This document shows, in pieces, positions 1-8,923 of a DNA stretch of 64,000 nucleotides (position 1 is the stretch's first letter; each line of letters starts with the position of its first letter). The stretch comes from an uncultured Collinsella sp. Lineage in GTDB: Bacteria; Actinomycetota; Coriobacteriia; Coriobacteriales; Coriobacteriaceae. The notes under the pieces were generated by a model. It worked only from the letters and a program-made list of their open reading frames with translations. It had not been told where the DNA came from and ran no database searches. The stretch covers positions 1 through 64,000 of the forward strand of contig CAUBPS010000013.1 in the NCBI GenBank assembly GCA_958437935.1, read 5' to 3'. Position numbers and translations under genes: made by a program.

Positions 1-35
1 CGGGTGGTTTCTGATGCGGCGCGCTGCGCGCCCCG

Positions 36-91
36 CACAGGCTAAAGCCTTTAATCAAAAAGAGCCGGTCGAGCAAACGCTCGACCGGCTC
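36..91 (-). terminator. Rho-independent terminator of the P-type ATPase gene
   Basis: GAGCCGGTCGAGC at 62-74 pairs perfectly with GCTCGACCGGCTC at 79-91. On the minus strand the hairpin is followed by TTTTTGATTAA, a good U-tract. It lies about 160 bp beyond the stop codon of the minus-strand ATPase gene, the only gene running into it. Confidence 0.8.
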
Positions 92-166
92 ACACACTTT
101 CCCTCAGCCCTTTATCATCCGCGCGGGAGAAAAGCCAGCAAGGATACCGCAGGGCCCGCCCCGGAA

Positions 167-226
167 GCCCTTTCTCCCGAACGATCCCGCAGCGCGAAGC
201 GCGAGGACCAGTGAGGGAGAAAGGGC
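167..226. repeat. Inverted repeat in the ATPase 3' region
   Basis: GCCCTTTCTCCC at 167-178 is the exact reverse complement of GGGAGAAAGGGC at 215-226, a 12-bp stem enclosing a smaller GC-rich hairpin. It lies between the ATPase stop and the terminator at 62-91. The rest of 1-250 holds no credible gene. Confidence 0.5.
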
Positions 227-250
227 GTGGGGCAGGCCCGGACGAGAGCG

Positions 251-2932
251 TTACTCCTTCTCGACCGCGCGCATGATCGCCTTGTAGATCTCCATCAGCG
301 GGATGATCAGGAAGGCCAGGCCCAGGGCAGCGACAACGCCCTTGAGCTCAAGCGTCACGGGGCCAAAGAACATCTCGGCAAGCGTCGGCTGCACGGTTAC
401 GATCACCGTCAGCACCAGCGCCAGCGCGGCGGAAGCCCACAGCCACTTGTTTTGCTTCTTCATGGTGAACAGCGACGCACGACGACTGCGCATATTGAAG
501 CAGTGGAAAATTTCGACCATGTTGAGCGTGATGAACGCCATCATCACGCCTTCCTCGTCGGCATTGCCAGCGATCATATCGGCGATGTGGATGTAGCCCA
601 TGTCAAAGTACACGCCCACAAAGAAGCTCGCCAGCACCAGCACGGTGATGATTAGGCCCTGGACCACGCAGTCCAGGCCCATATTGCCGGCAAAGACGCC
701 GTCCTTGGCGTTGCGCGGCTTGCGCTTCATGATGTCGCCCTCGGCATCCTCCATGCCCAACGCGAGCGCGGGGAAGCAGTCGGTAACTAGGTTCACCCAC
801 AGCAGCTGCACCGGCTGGAAGATGGTAAAGCCGATGAGCGTGGCGATAAACACCGAGAACACCTCGGCAAGGTTGGCCGAAAGCAGGAACTGGATGACCT
901 TGCGGATGTTGTCGTAGATGCGACGACCCTCTTCGCAGGCGCCGATGATGGTAGCGAAGTTGTCGTCGGCGAGCACCATGTCGGCGACGTTCTTGGTGAC
1001 GTCGGTACCAGTAATGCCCATGCCCACGCCGATGTCGGCGCGCTTGATGGACGGGGCGTCGTTGACGCCGTCGCCCGTCATGGCCACGATCTGGTCGCGC
1101 GACTTCCAAGCCTCGACGATGCGTGTCTTGTGCTCGGGTTGGACGCGGGCGTACACGCCGTAGTCCTCGATGTGCGCGTCGAGTTCCTCGTCGCTCATGC
1201 GATCGAGGTCGGCACCGGTGATGGCATGGCTGCGATCGGTGACGATGCCCAGCTGCTTGGCGATGGCCACGGCGGTGTCGATGTGGTCGCCCGTGATCAT
1301 GACGGTGCGAATACCGGCATCGTGCGCCTCGCGGATGGCGTCGGCGACCTCGGGACGAACCGGGTCGATCATGCCGGACAGGCCGCAGAAGACCAGGTCG
1401 TGCTCGAGCGCGGCGGGACTACAGTCGGCCGGGACCTCGGTGTAGGTGCGGCTTGCCAGCGCCAGCACGCGCAGGGCCTCGTCGGCCATGGCCTTGTTGG
1501 CGGCCACGAGCTCGGCACGACGCTCCTCGGTCAGGGGTACGACCTTATCGCCCTCGTAGATATGGGTGCACAGGCCGATCACCACGTCGGGCGCGCCCTT
1601 GGTGTACTGCTCATACTCGCCGTCAAGGGTCTCGACGACCACGGACATCATCTTGCGGCCCGAGTCAAACGGGGCCTCGCCCACGCGCGGGTGCTCGGCA
1701 GTCAGGCCAGTGAGGCCCGCCTTGCCGGCGTCGTTGACGAGCGCGCACTCAGTCGGCTCACCCACGGCCTCGCCCAGCTCCTCGTCCCACTGAGCATCGG
1801 AGCACAGCGCCATGCCGGCCAGGAACTTCTCCTTGGGCGCAGCGAGCTCGTGCTTGACGACGGTCATCTTGTTCTGGGTAAGGGTACCGGTCTTGTCGGA
1901 GCAGATGGTCTGTGTGCAGCCAAGGGTCTCGACGGCAGAGAGCTTGCGGATAATCGCCTGGCGCTTGGCCATCTTGGTCACGCCAAGCGAAAGGACGATG
2001 GTCACGACGGCAACCAGGCCCTCGGGGATGGCGGCGACGGCGAGCGAGACGGCAACCATAAAGGTGTCGAGCAGGGCAGTCGGATCGGTAAGGACGTTGC
2101 CCACGCCGTGGCGGAGGATGTCAACGCCAAAGATCACGACGCAGATGACGATCACCATGATGGTGAGGATACGGCTGAGCTCGGCGAGCTTCACCTGCAG
2201 CGGCGTGAGCTCTTCCTTGGCCTCGGCCAGGGCGCCGGCGATCTTGCCCATCTCGGTGTTCATGCCGGTGCCGACCACGACGGCGCGACCACGGCCGTAC
2301 ACGACGGTGGAGCCCATATAGCACATGTTCTTACGGTCGCCGAGCGGCACGTCATCGGTGCCCGCGGCGAGCTCGATCACGTTGGCGTGCTTCTCTACGG
2401 GCACGGACTCGCCGGTGAGCGCGGCCTCTTCGATCTTCATCGTGGCGCTCTCGAGCACGCGGCAGTCGGCCGGGACGGAGTCGCCCGCCTCGAGCATGAT
2501 CACGTCGCCGGGCACGAGCTCGGCGCTCGGCAGGTGCACGAGCTTGCCGTCGCGCAGCACCTTGGACTGCGCCGCGCTCATCTCCTGCAGGGCCTCGAGG
2601 GCCTCCTCGCTCTTGGCTTCCTGGACCACGCCCAGCACCGAGTTGACGATAACGACGAACATGATGATGGCAACATCGGCAAAGTCGGGCTCGCCCTTGA
2701 CCATGCCCGTGAGCGCACTGATGACGGCGGCAACGATCAGCATGATGACCATGGGGTCGGCCATCTGCTCAAAGAAACGCTTCCACAGCGGCGTCTTCTC
2801 GGCTTCCTCGAGCTTGTTAGGGCCTGTCTTGGCGAGGCGCGAAGACGCCTCGTCGTTGCTCAGGCCGAGGTTCTCATCGACACCTTGGTCGCTGAGCACC
2901 TCCGCCGCGGCGGACAGGTATTCCTTTTGCAT
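251..2932 (-). CDS. Calcium-transporting P-type ATPase (P2 family)
   Basis: A 893-residue P2-type cation ATPase, predicted to export Ca2+ across the cytoplasmic membrane with an aspartyl-phosphate intermediate. All hallmark motifs are visible: the LTGES actuator loop, PEGL in the fourth membrane helix, the CSDKTGTLTQNKM phosphorylation site, the KGAPD nucleotide-binding loop, and the TGDGVNDAPSIKRADIG hinge. The later helix NLVTDCFPALALGMED resembles PMCA/SERCA-type calcium pumps (PacL-like) rather than Na/K or Mg pumps. An N-terminal cation-ATPase domain and about ten membrane segments are present, so it is full length. The start is supported by AGGAGGGGA just upstream. It is monocistronic with its own terminator. 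The calcium assignment is from family resemblance; manganese or sodium cannot be excluded. Confidence 0.9.
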   Translation of the reverse strand: MQKEYLSAAAEVLSDQGVDENLGLSNDEASSRLAKTGPNKLEEAEKTPLWKRFFEQMADPMVIMLIVAAVISALTGMVKGEPDFADVAIIMFVVIVNSVLGVVQEAKSEEALEALQEMSAAQSKVLRDGKLVHLPSAELVPGDVIMLEAGDSVPADCRVLESATMKIEEAALTGESVPVEKHANVIELAAGTDDVPLGDRKNMCYMGSTVVYGRGRAVVVGTGMNTEMGKIAGALAEAKEELTPLQVKLAELSRILTIMVIVICVVIFGVDILRHGVGNVLTDPTALLDTFMVAVSLAVAAIPEGLVAVVTIVLSLGVTKMAKRQAIIRKLSAVETLGCTQTICSDKTGTLTQNKMTVVKHELAAPKEKFLAGMALCSDAQWDEELGEAVGEPTECALVNDAGKAGLTGLTAEHPRVGEAPFDSGRKMMSVVVETLDGEYEQYTKGAPDVVIGLCTHIYEGDKVVPLTEERRAELVAANKAMADEALRVLALASRTYTEVPADCSPAALEHDLVFCGLSGMIDPVRPEVADAIREAHDAGIRTVMITGDHIDTAVAIAKQLGIVTDRSHAITGADLDRMSDEELDAHIEDYGVYARVQPEHKTRIVEAWKSRDQIVAMTGDGVNDAPSIKRADIGVGMGITGTDVTKNVADMVLADDNFATIIGACEEGRRIYDNIRKVIQFLLSANLAEVFSVFIATLIGFTIFQPVQLLWVNLVTDCFPALALGMEDAEGDIMKRKPRNAKDGVFAGNMGLDCVVQGLIITVLVLASFFVGVYFDMGYIHIADMIAGNADEEGVMMAFITLNMVEIFHCFNMRSRRASLFTMKKQNKWLWASAALALVLTVIVTVQPTLAEMFFGPVTLELKGVVAALGLAFLIIPLMEIYKAIMRAVEKE

Positions 2933-3374
2933 ATAGAGTCCCCTCCTGGGATTCGGGCCACTCAGCAGATTGATGCCCGATCATAATTCCCAGGAGAAGG
3001 GCAAGGGCTCATCAAGGCTGCCGTGCTGAGCGGCAGTTGATAGTGGAGCTATGGTACCCCAAAGCGACGCGTCTAGCCAAAACAATCGGTTTGGAAATAT
3101 GGTCCGCACGCAACGGTGCAGACCGTGTGATGCTCAACATTGGTAAAACGTTTTTTCTTCGGCACATCGCCAAACTGACATATCGCCCAGATAGCAGCGG
3201 TTGGAGTGGTTGGTAAAGATTTTTCATATACCGTTTTTCCCGCAAAAAATGAACTTCCATTTCGGCATACGGTCGATTTTTTGGGGTATTCGGTCGGCAT
3301 TTCGTTATAATCATCTCGGTTTTATTTCTTATGGTTTATCTATCAGCGCAAGACGATGTCAGATGGAGGTCTGA
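2933..3374. other. AT-rich intergenic region between divergent ATPase and pyk
   Basis: No credible gene: the short minus-strand frames here are AT-rich with no homology I recognise. The region carries the promoters of the ATPase (minus) and pyk (plus). It has clearly lower GC than its surroundings. Confidence 0.6.
3281..3311 (+). promoter_or_regulatory. Probable promoter of pyk
   Basis: A perfect -10 hexamer TATAAT lies at 3306-3311. The best -35 candidate is TTGGGG at 3281-3286 with a long 19-bp spacer, so the -35 is weak. This leaves a leader of roughly 55 nt before the pyk start, which has GGAGG at 3364-3368. Confidence 0.55.
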
Positions 3375-4835
3375 ATGTACAAGCGCACTAAGATTGTATG
3401 CACCATGGGTCCCGCCTGCGATAGCGACGAGACCATCCGCGAGATGATCAAGGCGGGCATGAACGTCGCCCGTTTTAACTTCTCGCACGGCTCCTACGAC
3501 GAGCACCACGGTCGCATCGAGCGCGTCCGCCGTATTTCCAAGGAGCTCGGTCTGCCTGTCGGCATCCTGCTCGACACCAAGGGCCCCGAGGTCCGCACCG
3601 GCCTTCTGGTCGACGGCAAGAAGGTTGCCGTCAAGACCGGCGATAAGATCGTCGTCACCGCTCAGCCCACGTCCGAGGATTTCCACGGCACCGCTGAGCA
3701 CATCTCCCTCGACTACCTGGCTCTGCCTTCCGAGGTCGAGAAGGGCTCCCTCATCCTGATCGATGACGGCCTGGTTGCCCTCGAGGTCGAGTCCGTCAGC
3801 GGCCAGGACATGACCTGCGTCGTTAAGAACGACGGCCTGATCGGCGAGCGCAAGGGCGTCAACATGCCCAACGTCAACATCTCGCTGCCCGCCATCACCG
3901 AGCGCGATCGTCAGGACATCCTCTTTGGCCTGACCGAGAACATCGACTACATCGCCGCTTCCTTCATCCGTGACGGCGAGTCCGTCCGCGGCATCCGCGA
4001 GCTTTGCCGCGAGAACGGCGGCGAGCACGTGACGATCTTCCCGAAGATCGAGTGCGCCCTGGGCGTCGAGAACTTCGACGAGATCCTCGAGGCTTCCGAC
4101 GGCATCATGGTCGCCCGTGGCGACCTGGGCATCGAGATCAAGCCCGAGCTCGTTCCCCACATCCAGAAGGAGATCATCGCCAAGTGCAACGCGGCCTACA
4201 AGCCCGTTATCACCGCTACGCAGATGCTCGACTCCATGCAGCAGAACCCGCGCCCGACGCGCGCCGAGGTTGCCGACGTTGCTAACGCCATTTACGACGG
4301 CACCGACGCCGTTATGCTGTCCGGCGAGTCCGCTGCCGGTAAGTACCCGGTCGAGGCCGTTAAGATGCAGGCCAGCATCGCTCTCGAGACCGAGAAGTAC
4401 CTCCCGGCCCACGCTCCGCTCGAGGTTCCGGCTGACGCTCACGGCACCCGCGTCGTCAACAACGTTGTGGGTATGTCCGCTGTGAACATGGCTACCACCG
4501 TTGGCGCCAAGTGCATCACCGTGCCGACGACCACCGGTCGTACCGCTCGCCTGATCTCGCACTTCCGTCCCAACATGCCGATCTGCGCATTCTCCCGCCA
4601 CGAGTGGGCCGTCCAGCAGATGATCATGTACTGGGGCGTTATCCCGCACCAGGCCGAGATTACCCAGGGCACCGTCAACGGCACGATCGTCAAGGCGATC
4701 GAGACCGCCAAGGAGCTCGGCTACGTCGAGGCCGGCGACCTGACCGTCGCTACCGCCGGCGATCCCCGCATGAGCGTCCAGCTCGAGGACAAGGTCTCCT
4801 CGACCAACGTCGCTTACGTCGCTCAGGTGCGCTAA
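3375..4835 (+). CDS. pyk: Pyruvate kinase
   Basis: Transfers phosphate from phosphoenolpyruvate to ADP, the last ATP-yielding step of glycolysis; cytoplasmic. The 486-residue protein starts with the canonical RTKIVCTMGPA segment, has NFSHGSYDEHH, LLDTKGPEVRTG and the catalytic MVARGDLGIEI signature, followed by ATQMLDSM. It ends after the C-terminal allosteric domain without the extra PEP-utiliser domain found in some Firmicutes enzymes. The start is fixed by GGAGG six bases upstream. It is a single-gene unit with its own promoter and a strong terminator. Codon choice is noticeably more biased to C-ending codons than in its neighbours, as expected for a highly expressed glycolytic gene. Confidence 0.97.
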   Translation: MYKRTKIVCTMGPACDSDETIREMIKAGMNVARFNFSHGSYDEHHGRIERVRRISKELGLPVGILLDTKGPEVRTGLLVDGKKVAVKTGDKIVVTAQPTSEDFHGTAEHISLDYLALPSEVEKGSLILIDDGLVALEVESVSGQDMTCVVKNDGLIGERKGVNMPNVNISLPAITERDRQDILFGLTENIDYIAASFIRDGESVRGIRELCRENGGEHVTIFPKIECALGVENFDEILEASDGIMVARGDLGIEIKPELVPHIQKEIIAKCNAAYKPVITATQMLDSMQQNPRPTRAEVADVANAIYDGTDAVMLSGESAAGKYPVEAVKMQASIALETEKYLPAHAPLEVPADAHGTRVVNNVVGMSAVNMATTVGAKCITVPTTTGRTARLISHFRPNMPICAFSRHEWAVQQMIMYWGVIPHQAEITQGTVNGTIVKAIETAKELGYVEAGDLTVATAGDPRMSVQLEDKVSSTNVAYVAQVR

Positions 4836-4868
4836 ATCGCACTTGCAAGCAGATTTGCATTGCAAAGG

Positions 4869-4899
4869 GCCCGGAAGGCATTGCCTTCCGGGCTTTTTT
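4869..4899 (+). terminator. Terminator of pyk
   Basis: GCCCGGAAGGC at 4869-4879 pairs perfectly with GCCTTCCGGGC at 4883-4893 around a 3-nt loop and is followed by six T. It lies 34 bp after the pyk stop. The remaining 4900-5035 holds nothing recognisable. Confidence 0.92.
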
Positions 4900-5035
4900 A
4901 AGACCTTCTTCATATGCCGCCTCATCGATTTGCGTTCAGTCGCAAGCCTCTCCGATGCCGAGCGCACCACCGAAGACGCCTGCGACGGGAGCTGTTGGTC
5001 AATTGGGATGAACTGTTCTCCGTAAAGCCGGCCGG

Positions 5036-5884
5036 CTAGCAGCTAGCGATCAGGGGGACTGCCGGAACGTCAGAAGCAGCAACGCGAGCCGCAAAGCCTG
5101 CCTCGGTCAGCTCGATGACCTCGGTAAACGTTGAGTCGAAGAACTCCTCAGTTAGCAGGCGATACGGCGGATGATCGGGCTCGCCGGGGTTTTCGCGTAC
5201 AATCTCGTGCATAACGCCGATGGTCTTGAGCACATATTCTTTATGGATGGGATACTGCCCAAAACGCGTCGCGGCGGTATACAGGCGATCGGTCGCACGC
5301 GGGATGGAAACAATGCCGAGCGTCTTGCCAAACCAGTCAAAGTCGCCTTGCTTTTTAATGCGGAACTCCTCACATGGCTTGCCGCCGTGCGCCTCCAGGT
5401 ACTGATTCACGCGCGTATTCCATACGGTATCGGCCACCAGATGCGACCAGACGCCCAGTGTTAAATCGAGCAGCGACTGCGCCACATCTTCGGACGCAAG
5501 CGAGAACTCACAGGTGCCGGGACCGGCAACCGGCTCGGCATCCTTGTAACGCTGGGGATAGTGCACGCGGTTCAGTCGCTCGCGTTCCTCGATAATCGAG
5601 GTCGCTGCGGCCGGCGCACCGGTGGGCGAACTATTAAGCAACGGTGCCACATAGGTATCCCAGAACTCATGCTCACGAGGCTTAGGGATGGGCTCAGGCT
5701 TGGCAAAGTGCGTAATGCGGTACGGGATGGGATCGGCGATGCCAGGGACCATATAGCCCACGAAGATATCCGGAACCACGCAGCCAAACAAAAAGGCATT
5801 GCGGTCGCGCACGCTATTGGCAAGCGCACCGGTGCGCTCCAGCAAACGCTCCGTCTGAGCGATATGAATGTTCCAGCTTGGCAT
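5036..5884 (-). CDS. Zinc-dependent phospholipase C family protein
   Basis: About 282 residues resembling the zinc-dependent phospholipase C/S1-P1 nuclease fold (PF00882). The supporting segments are the early WNIHIAQTERLL motif with its metal-binding type His, the GCVVPDI segment, and WSHLVADTVWN about 155 residues in, whose His and Asp match the family's zinc-site pattern. No signal peptide is visible, so it is probably cytoplasmic. The real substrate is unknown, and many actinobacterial members are uncharacterised. I chose the second ATG (MPSWNIH) because GGGGGTGG sits just before it; an ATG 12 bases upstream overlaps that ribosome-binding site. It is separated by about 80 bp from the nickel transporter operon upstream and may be co-transcribed with it. 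Confidence 0.65.
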   Translation of the reverse strand: MPSWNIHIAQTERLLERTGALANSVRDRNAFLFGCVVPDIFVGYMVPGIADPIPYRITHFAKPEPIPKPREHEFWDTYVAPLLNSSPTGAPAAATSIIEERERLNRVHYPQRYKDAEPVAGPGTCEFSLASEDVAQSLLDLTLGVWSHLVADTVWNTRVNQYLEAHGGKPCEEFRIKKQGDFDWFGKTLGIVSIPRATDRLYTAATRFGQYPIHKEYVLKTIGVMHEIVRENPGEPDHPPYRLLTEEFFDSTFTEVIELTEAGFAARVAASDVPAVPLIASC

Positions 5885-5963
5885 AGCCACCCCCATAAAA
5901 ACCTGGATAACTATACCATCACGGCAAAGCCGCGCGGGCGGCTACGCACGCTCTACGCAGCAA

Positions 5964-6719
5964 CTAGTCCGTAGCACCGCTTTCGGTTCCATACGACGGC
6001 GAAGGTGCCTCGACCACATGGTGGTATCGATCGATATAGATGGTGCGGGCACCCAGGCGTCGCACCAAATCCTGATGATGTGTACTCATCAAGACCGTCT
6101 TACCGGCAGCAACATAGGCCAGCAGGAAGTTGACCACGATGTCGCAAGAGTCCTCGTCAAGTCCATTGGTAGGCTCGTCGAGCACCAGGATATCGGGGTT
6201 CATCGACACGACGGCAGCCAGCGCAACACGCTTCTTTTGCCCGCCCGAAAGCTGATAAGGCGAGGCATCGACCAGATCGGTAACCTGGAACAGTTCCATG
6301 GCATCGCGCACGCGGCGCTCGAGCTCGTCTGCCGGCAGCCCCATCTGCGCGGGACCAAAAGCAACTTCCTCGCCCACCGTAGCGCAAAAGAGCTGGGCAT
6401 CGGCATTCTGGAACACAAAGCCCACGCGCTGATGAAAACGCTGAGCAGCCGCGGAATCCTTTAGAAACGCCGCATCGATCACATGCCCGTCGAACAGGTA
6501 TGCCCCTGCGTCCGCGAGCTCAAGGCCGTTGATAAGGCGCATGATCGTCGTCTTGCCGCAGCCGTTGGGACCGAGCAGGGCAACGAGTTCACCACGATCG
6601 ACCTGCAGCGACACACCATCGACAACCGTATGCCCCGCATAGGAGAACACCACGTCGCGCAGCTCGATGAGCGGCATGGCCTCGGCGCGCGCGCCGTTCG
6701 TGCCCGCCGCACTATTCAT
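5964..6719 (-). CDS. nikO: ECF-type nickel/cobalt transporter ATPase (NikO/CbiO)
   Basis: ATP-binding subunit of an energy-coupling-factor metal transporter. It has GPNGCGKTTIMRLINGLE (Walker A), a Q-loop, the signature YQLSGGQKKRVALA, Walker B ILVLDEPTNGLD and the switch His in STHHQD. This order and the short 251-residue length are typical of CbiO/NikO. Start choice: ATG at 6719 or a TTG four codons earlier, both preceded by AGGGAAGGGCG; the longer frame reaching upstream overlaps nikQ and is unlikely. It is the last gene of nikM-nikQ-nikO. Nickel rather than cobalt specificity is inferred only from the NikR-like palindrome upstream of nikM. Confidence 0.88.
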   Translation of the reverse strand: MNSAAGTNGARAEAMPLIELRDVVFSYAGHTVVDGVSLQVDRGELVALLGPNGCGKTTIMRLINGLELADAGAYLFDGHVIDAAFLKDSAAAQRFHQRVGFVFQNADAQLFCATVGEEVAFGPAQMGLPADELERRVRDAMELFQVTDLVDASPYQLSGGQKKRVALAAVVSMNPDILVLDEPTNGLDEDSCDIVVNFLLAYVAAGKTVLMSTHHQDLVRRLGARTIYIDRYHHVVEAPSPSYGTESGATD

Positions 6720-6777
6720 ATCGATCGTCAAAACGTCGCCCTTCCCTATTTGCATCCCCAGTCGAAACCAGCAGCGT

Positions 6778-7620
6778 CTACAGCACGGCGCACAACACTG
6801 CCAGCAGCGCCACGCCGGCCGCATAGACCGCATCGCGCCAGCCAAACCCGGCGCGCGCGGGCGCCGGATACGCACCCGCAAAACCGCGGCACAGCATGGC
6901 CTCGTCCATCGCGCGGCTGCATTCCATCGCCTTGATAAAGGTCATGCCCATGATACCCGCGATCGAATCGGTACGCGAAAATCCCTCAGGCGCACGGCCA
7001 ACGCTGCGCAGCATGACCGATTCGCACAGATTGTGCGCCGTGCGACCCAGCACCTCAATGTGCTTGAGCGCCATATCAAACGTAAAGATGACCTCGTCGG
7101 GTAGATGCAGTATCTTGAGCGCCGCCGACATGCGGCTCCAGGTGAGCGTCCACGAAACGCCCAGCACGAGCGACACGTTAATGAACGTCTTAAGCGCAAT
7201 TTTGAGCATGGCGCCCGTAGCGGAAGCGCCCAGCAGCAGGGCAGGCAGCGCCAAAACCACGGCGAGCCCCGCGGTGCCAAGCGCCGGCACAAAGGTCGCG
7301 CGCAACCCGCGCGCGGGGCGCACCGCGACCAGCACCAGCGCGATAGCCGCCATCAGCATCAGGTACAGCGGGCTCTGCGTCAGACACACGCACAGGACGC
7401 AAACGAACATCCCCACCAGGCGCACCGGAGCCGAAACGCAAGAAAGGGCGCGGTCGACCATCGACCCGCCCTCGTGCGCGCCTCCACCCAGGCGAACCCG
7501 CTCAAGCAGGCTCGCCAGGTGCAGGACATTCTTTTGCATCACACGATGCCGAGCCCCCACGGGCTCGTAACGCTGCTCGACCGCAAGCCAGCTAGGCAGC
7601 TCGGCTATTGCCATGAGCAC
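6778..7620 (-). CDS. nikQ: ECF-type nickel/cobalt transporter permease (NikQ/CbiQ)
   Basis: The transmembrane coupling (T) component that links the substrate-binding subunit to the ATPase. It shows several hydrophobic segments in the first half and, in the cytoplasmic helices, the conserved alanine-arginine-glycine coupling-motif region (MDEAMLCRGFAGAYP) near residue 250 where it docks on NikO. It starts at a GTG (7620) preceded at good spacing by AAGGA and overlaps the 3' end of nikM by 29 nt, indicating translational coupling. An in-frame ATG six bases later is the alternative. The length of 280 residues is slightly long for CbiQ because of a hydrophilic N-terminal extension of about 50 residues. 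Confidence 0.85.
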   Translation of the reverse strand: MLMAIAELPSWLAVEQRYEPVGARHRVMQKNVLHLASLLERVRLGGGAHEGGSMVDRALSCVSAPVRLVGMFVCVLCVCLTQSPLYLMLMAAIALVLVAVRPARGLRATFVPALGTAGLAVVLALPALLLGASATGAMLKIALKTFINVSLVLGVSWTLTWSRMSAALKILHLPDEVIFTFDMALKHIEVLGRTAHNLCESVMLRSVGRAPEGFSRTDSIAGIMGMTFIKAMECSRAMDEAMLCRGFAGAYPAPARAGFGWRDAVYAAGVALLAVLCAVL

Positions 7621-8677
7621 CGCTTTCCTTAACCGTCAGCGAGATCAGACGGAATGCGATGGTAAGCACCGCCACGCCAATCACGCCGGACAGGATATAC
7701 ATGGCAGCCTGACCGGCAAAGCCAAGACCCTGCTCCTCGGAATAGGCCTGCAGGTAATCACCCGTAGGCAGAGCGTCGGCAAAGGTCGGGGTATCGAGGC
7801 CGACCGAAGCCTGCAGGCTGTCGTCACCAGCCTCCTGAACGGCGGTCGCGGCGCCCTCGGCGTCCCACTCGCCCCATGCGTCACCTGTGGCAAGCAAGCC
7901 GAGCGGCGTAGCCACGACAAGCACGGCAACCAAGATGAGCGTGGGGACCAGCGAGGTCTTCTTGGCAGCAGCGCCCTCGACAGTAAGCTGGCCATCGACG
8001 GCCTCGGGCCCGACGATAACGCTCGGCGCCGTCTTCTTAATGAAACCGTAGATGGCGGCCGTCGCCACGCCCTCGATCACGCCGGCAACCAACATATGCG
8101 GGATCAACATGGCCGGAATAGCCACGGACAGCGGGAAGGGGCAGTACAGCGGCGCGCCCGAAGCGTTGGTAAAGAGCATCGGCTGAATACCAAACTCGAT
8201 TGCCGCGCACAGGGCCGCCAGGCACAGGCCGACCCAGCCGCTTACGACGGCCGAAACCGAGGTGCCCCAGCCCTTGCCATGCAAACGGCTGTTGAGCGCA
8301 CGAAACACGATAGCAGCGGCAAACGGCAGCACGAAGGCCATGTTAAAGCAGTTGGCGCCAAAGGACAGGATGCCGCCGTCGCCAAACAGCAGCGCCTGCA
8401 GCGCCAGCGCGACCGAGACAGCGATAGCCGCGGCCTCGGGGCCTAGCAGCAGCGCAATGAGGGCGCCGCCGACGGCGTGGCCTGTGGTGCCGCCAGGCAG
8501 CGGCACGTTGAACATCATGAGCAAGAAGGAGAACGCGGCGCAGATGCCCAGGAAAGCCATATGCTCGCGATCGAGCGTGGCACGCACCTTTTTGATGCAG
8601 TGGACCCAAACGGGCACCATTGCCACTGCCATGACGGCATCCGTCTGCGGGGACAGATAATTATCTGGAATGTGCAT
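7592..8677 (-). CDS. nikM: Nickel/cobalt ECF substrate-binding protein NikM with fused NikN/PDGLE-like domain
   Basis: The S component, which binds the metal in the membrane. The protein begins Met-His-Ile-Pro-Asp; the N-terminal amine and His2 are known metal ligands in the CbiM/NikM family, so the start at 8677 (preceded by GGGAGG) is certain. Residues 1-220 form the multi-helix CbiM domain with the GHAVGGALIALLLGP segment. The rest adds two more membrane helices around an extracytoplasmic stretch of about 75 residues containing AWGEW, i.e. a NikN/CbiN- or PDGLE-type auxiliary domain fused in cis. This explains the absence of a separate nikN gene. It is the first gene of the operon; a NikR-like operator lies in its promoter. 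Confidence 0.87.
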   Translation of the reverse strand: MHIPDNYLSPQTDAVMAVAMVPVWVHCIKKVRATLDREHMAFLGICAAFSFLLMMFNVPLPGGTTGHAVGGALIALLLGPEAAAIAVSVALALQALLFGDGGILSFGANCFNMAFVLPFAAAIVFRALNSRLHGKGWGTSVSAVVSGWVGLCLAALCAAIEFGIQPMLFTNASGAPLYCPFPLSVAIPAMLIPHMLVAGVIEGVATAAIYGFIKKTAPSVIVGPEAVDGQLTVEGAAAKKTSLVPTLILVAVLVVATPLGLLATGDAWGEWDAEGAATAVQEAGDDSLQASVGLDTPTFADALPTGDYLQAYSEEQGLGFAGQAAMYILSGVIGVAVLTIAFRLISLTVKESGAHGNSRAA

Positions 8678-8734
8678 GGGCGCCTCCCGGTTATCGGCGC
8701 ACAGAATTGCAACGCCGCTTAAATCACCTTGTCA

Positions 8735-8762
8735 GTGTTACGCATTGTAAGATTCGTAACAC
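8735..8762 (-). promoter_or_regulatory. NikR-like operator in the nikMQO promoter
   Basis: GTGTTAC at 8735-8741 and GTAACAC at 8756-8762 form a perfect dyad with a 14-nt spacer; the match extends to 8 bp per arm (GTGTTACG/CGTAACAC). This agrees with the NikR site variant GTGTTAC-N13/14-GTAACAC that I recall from comparative studies of nickel regulons. On the minus strand the spacer contains TACAAT, a plausible -10, so a bound repressor would block RNA polymerase. Confidence 0.75.
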
Positions 8763-8778
8763 GCCGCGGGCTATCATA

Positions 8779-8815
8779 GCAAAACGGCGCACTGCCGACA
8801 AAGCAGCACGCCGTT
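8779..8815 (-). terminator. Terminator of pheST
   Basis: AACGGCGCACTGC at 8783-8795 pairs with GCAGCACGCCGTT at 8803-8815 (two central mismatches). On the minus strand it ends in GTTTTGC. It lies about 110 bp beyond the pheT stop and just upstream of the nickel operon promoter. Confidence 0.65.
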
Positions 8816-8923
8816 ATGTAATGCGCGTGTCATATATGAAGGCTCAACGGTGCCTTATATCGAGCATAGCGGTCACGTAAGACTCGGCGGCAACCACCGC
8901 TGACCCATACCCCAGCGCAAGCC

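Noticed and set aside
1130..2986. 618-codon plus-strand open frame
   Set aside because: It is antisense to the ATPase gene, rich in His/Asp/Val as expected for a complementary-strand shadow, and has no motif. The same applies to the long antisense frames over pheT (8978-11437) and mfd (55535-57691, 57866-59416).
8678..8923. Cobalamin riboswitch before the metal transporter
   Set aside because: No B12-box (GCCACTG-like) was seen; the region instead holds the NikR-type dyad and the pheST terminator.
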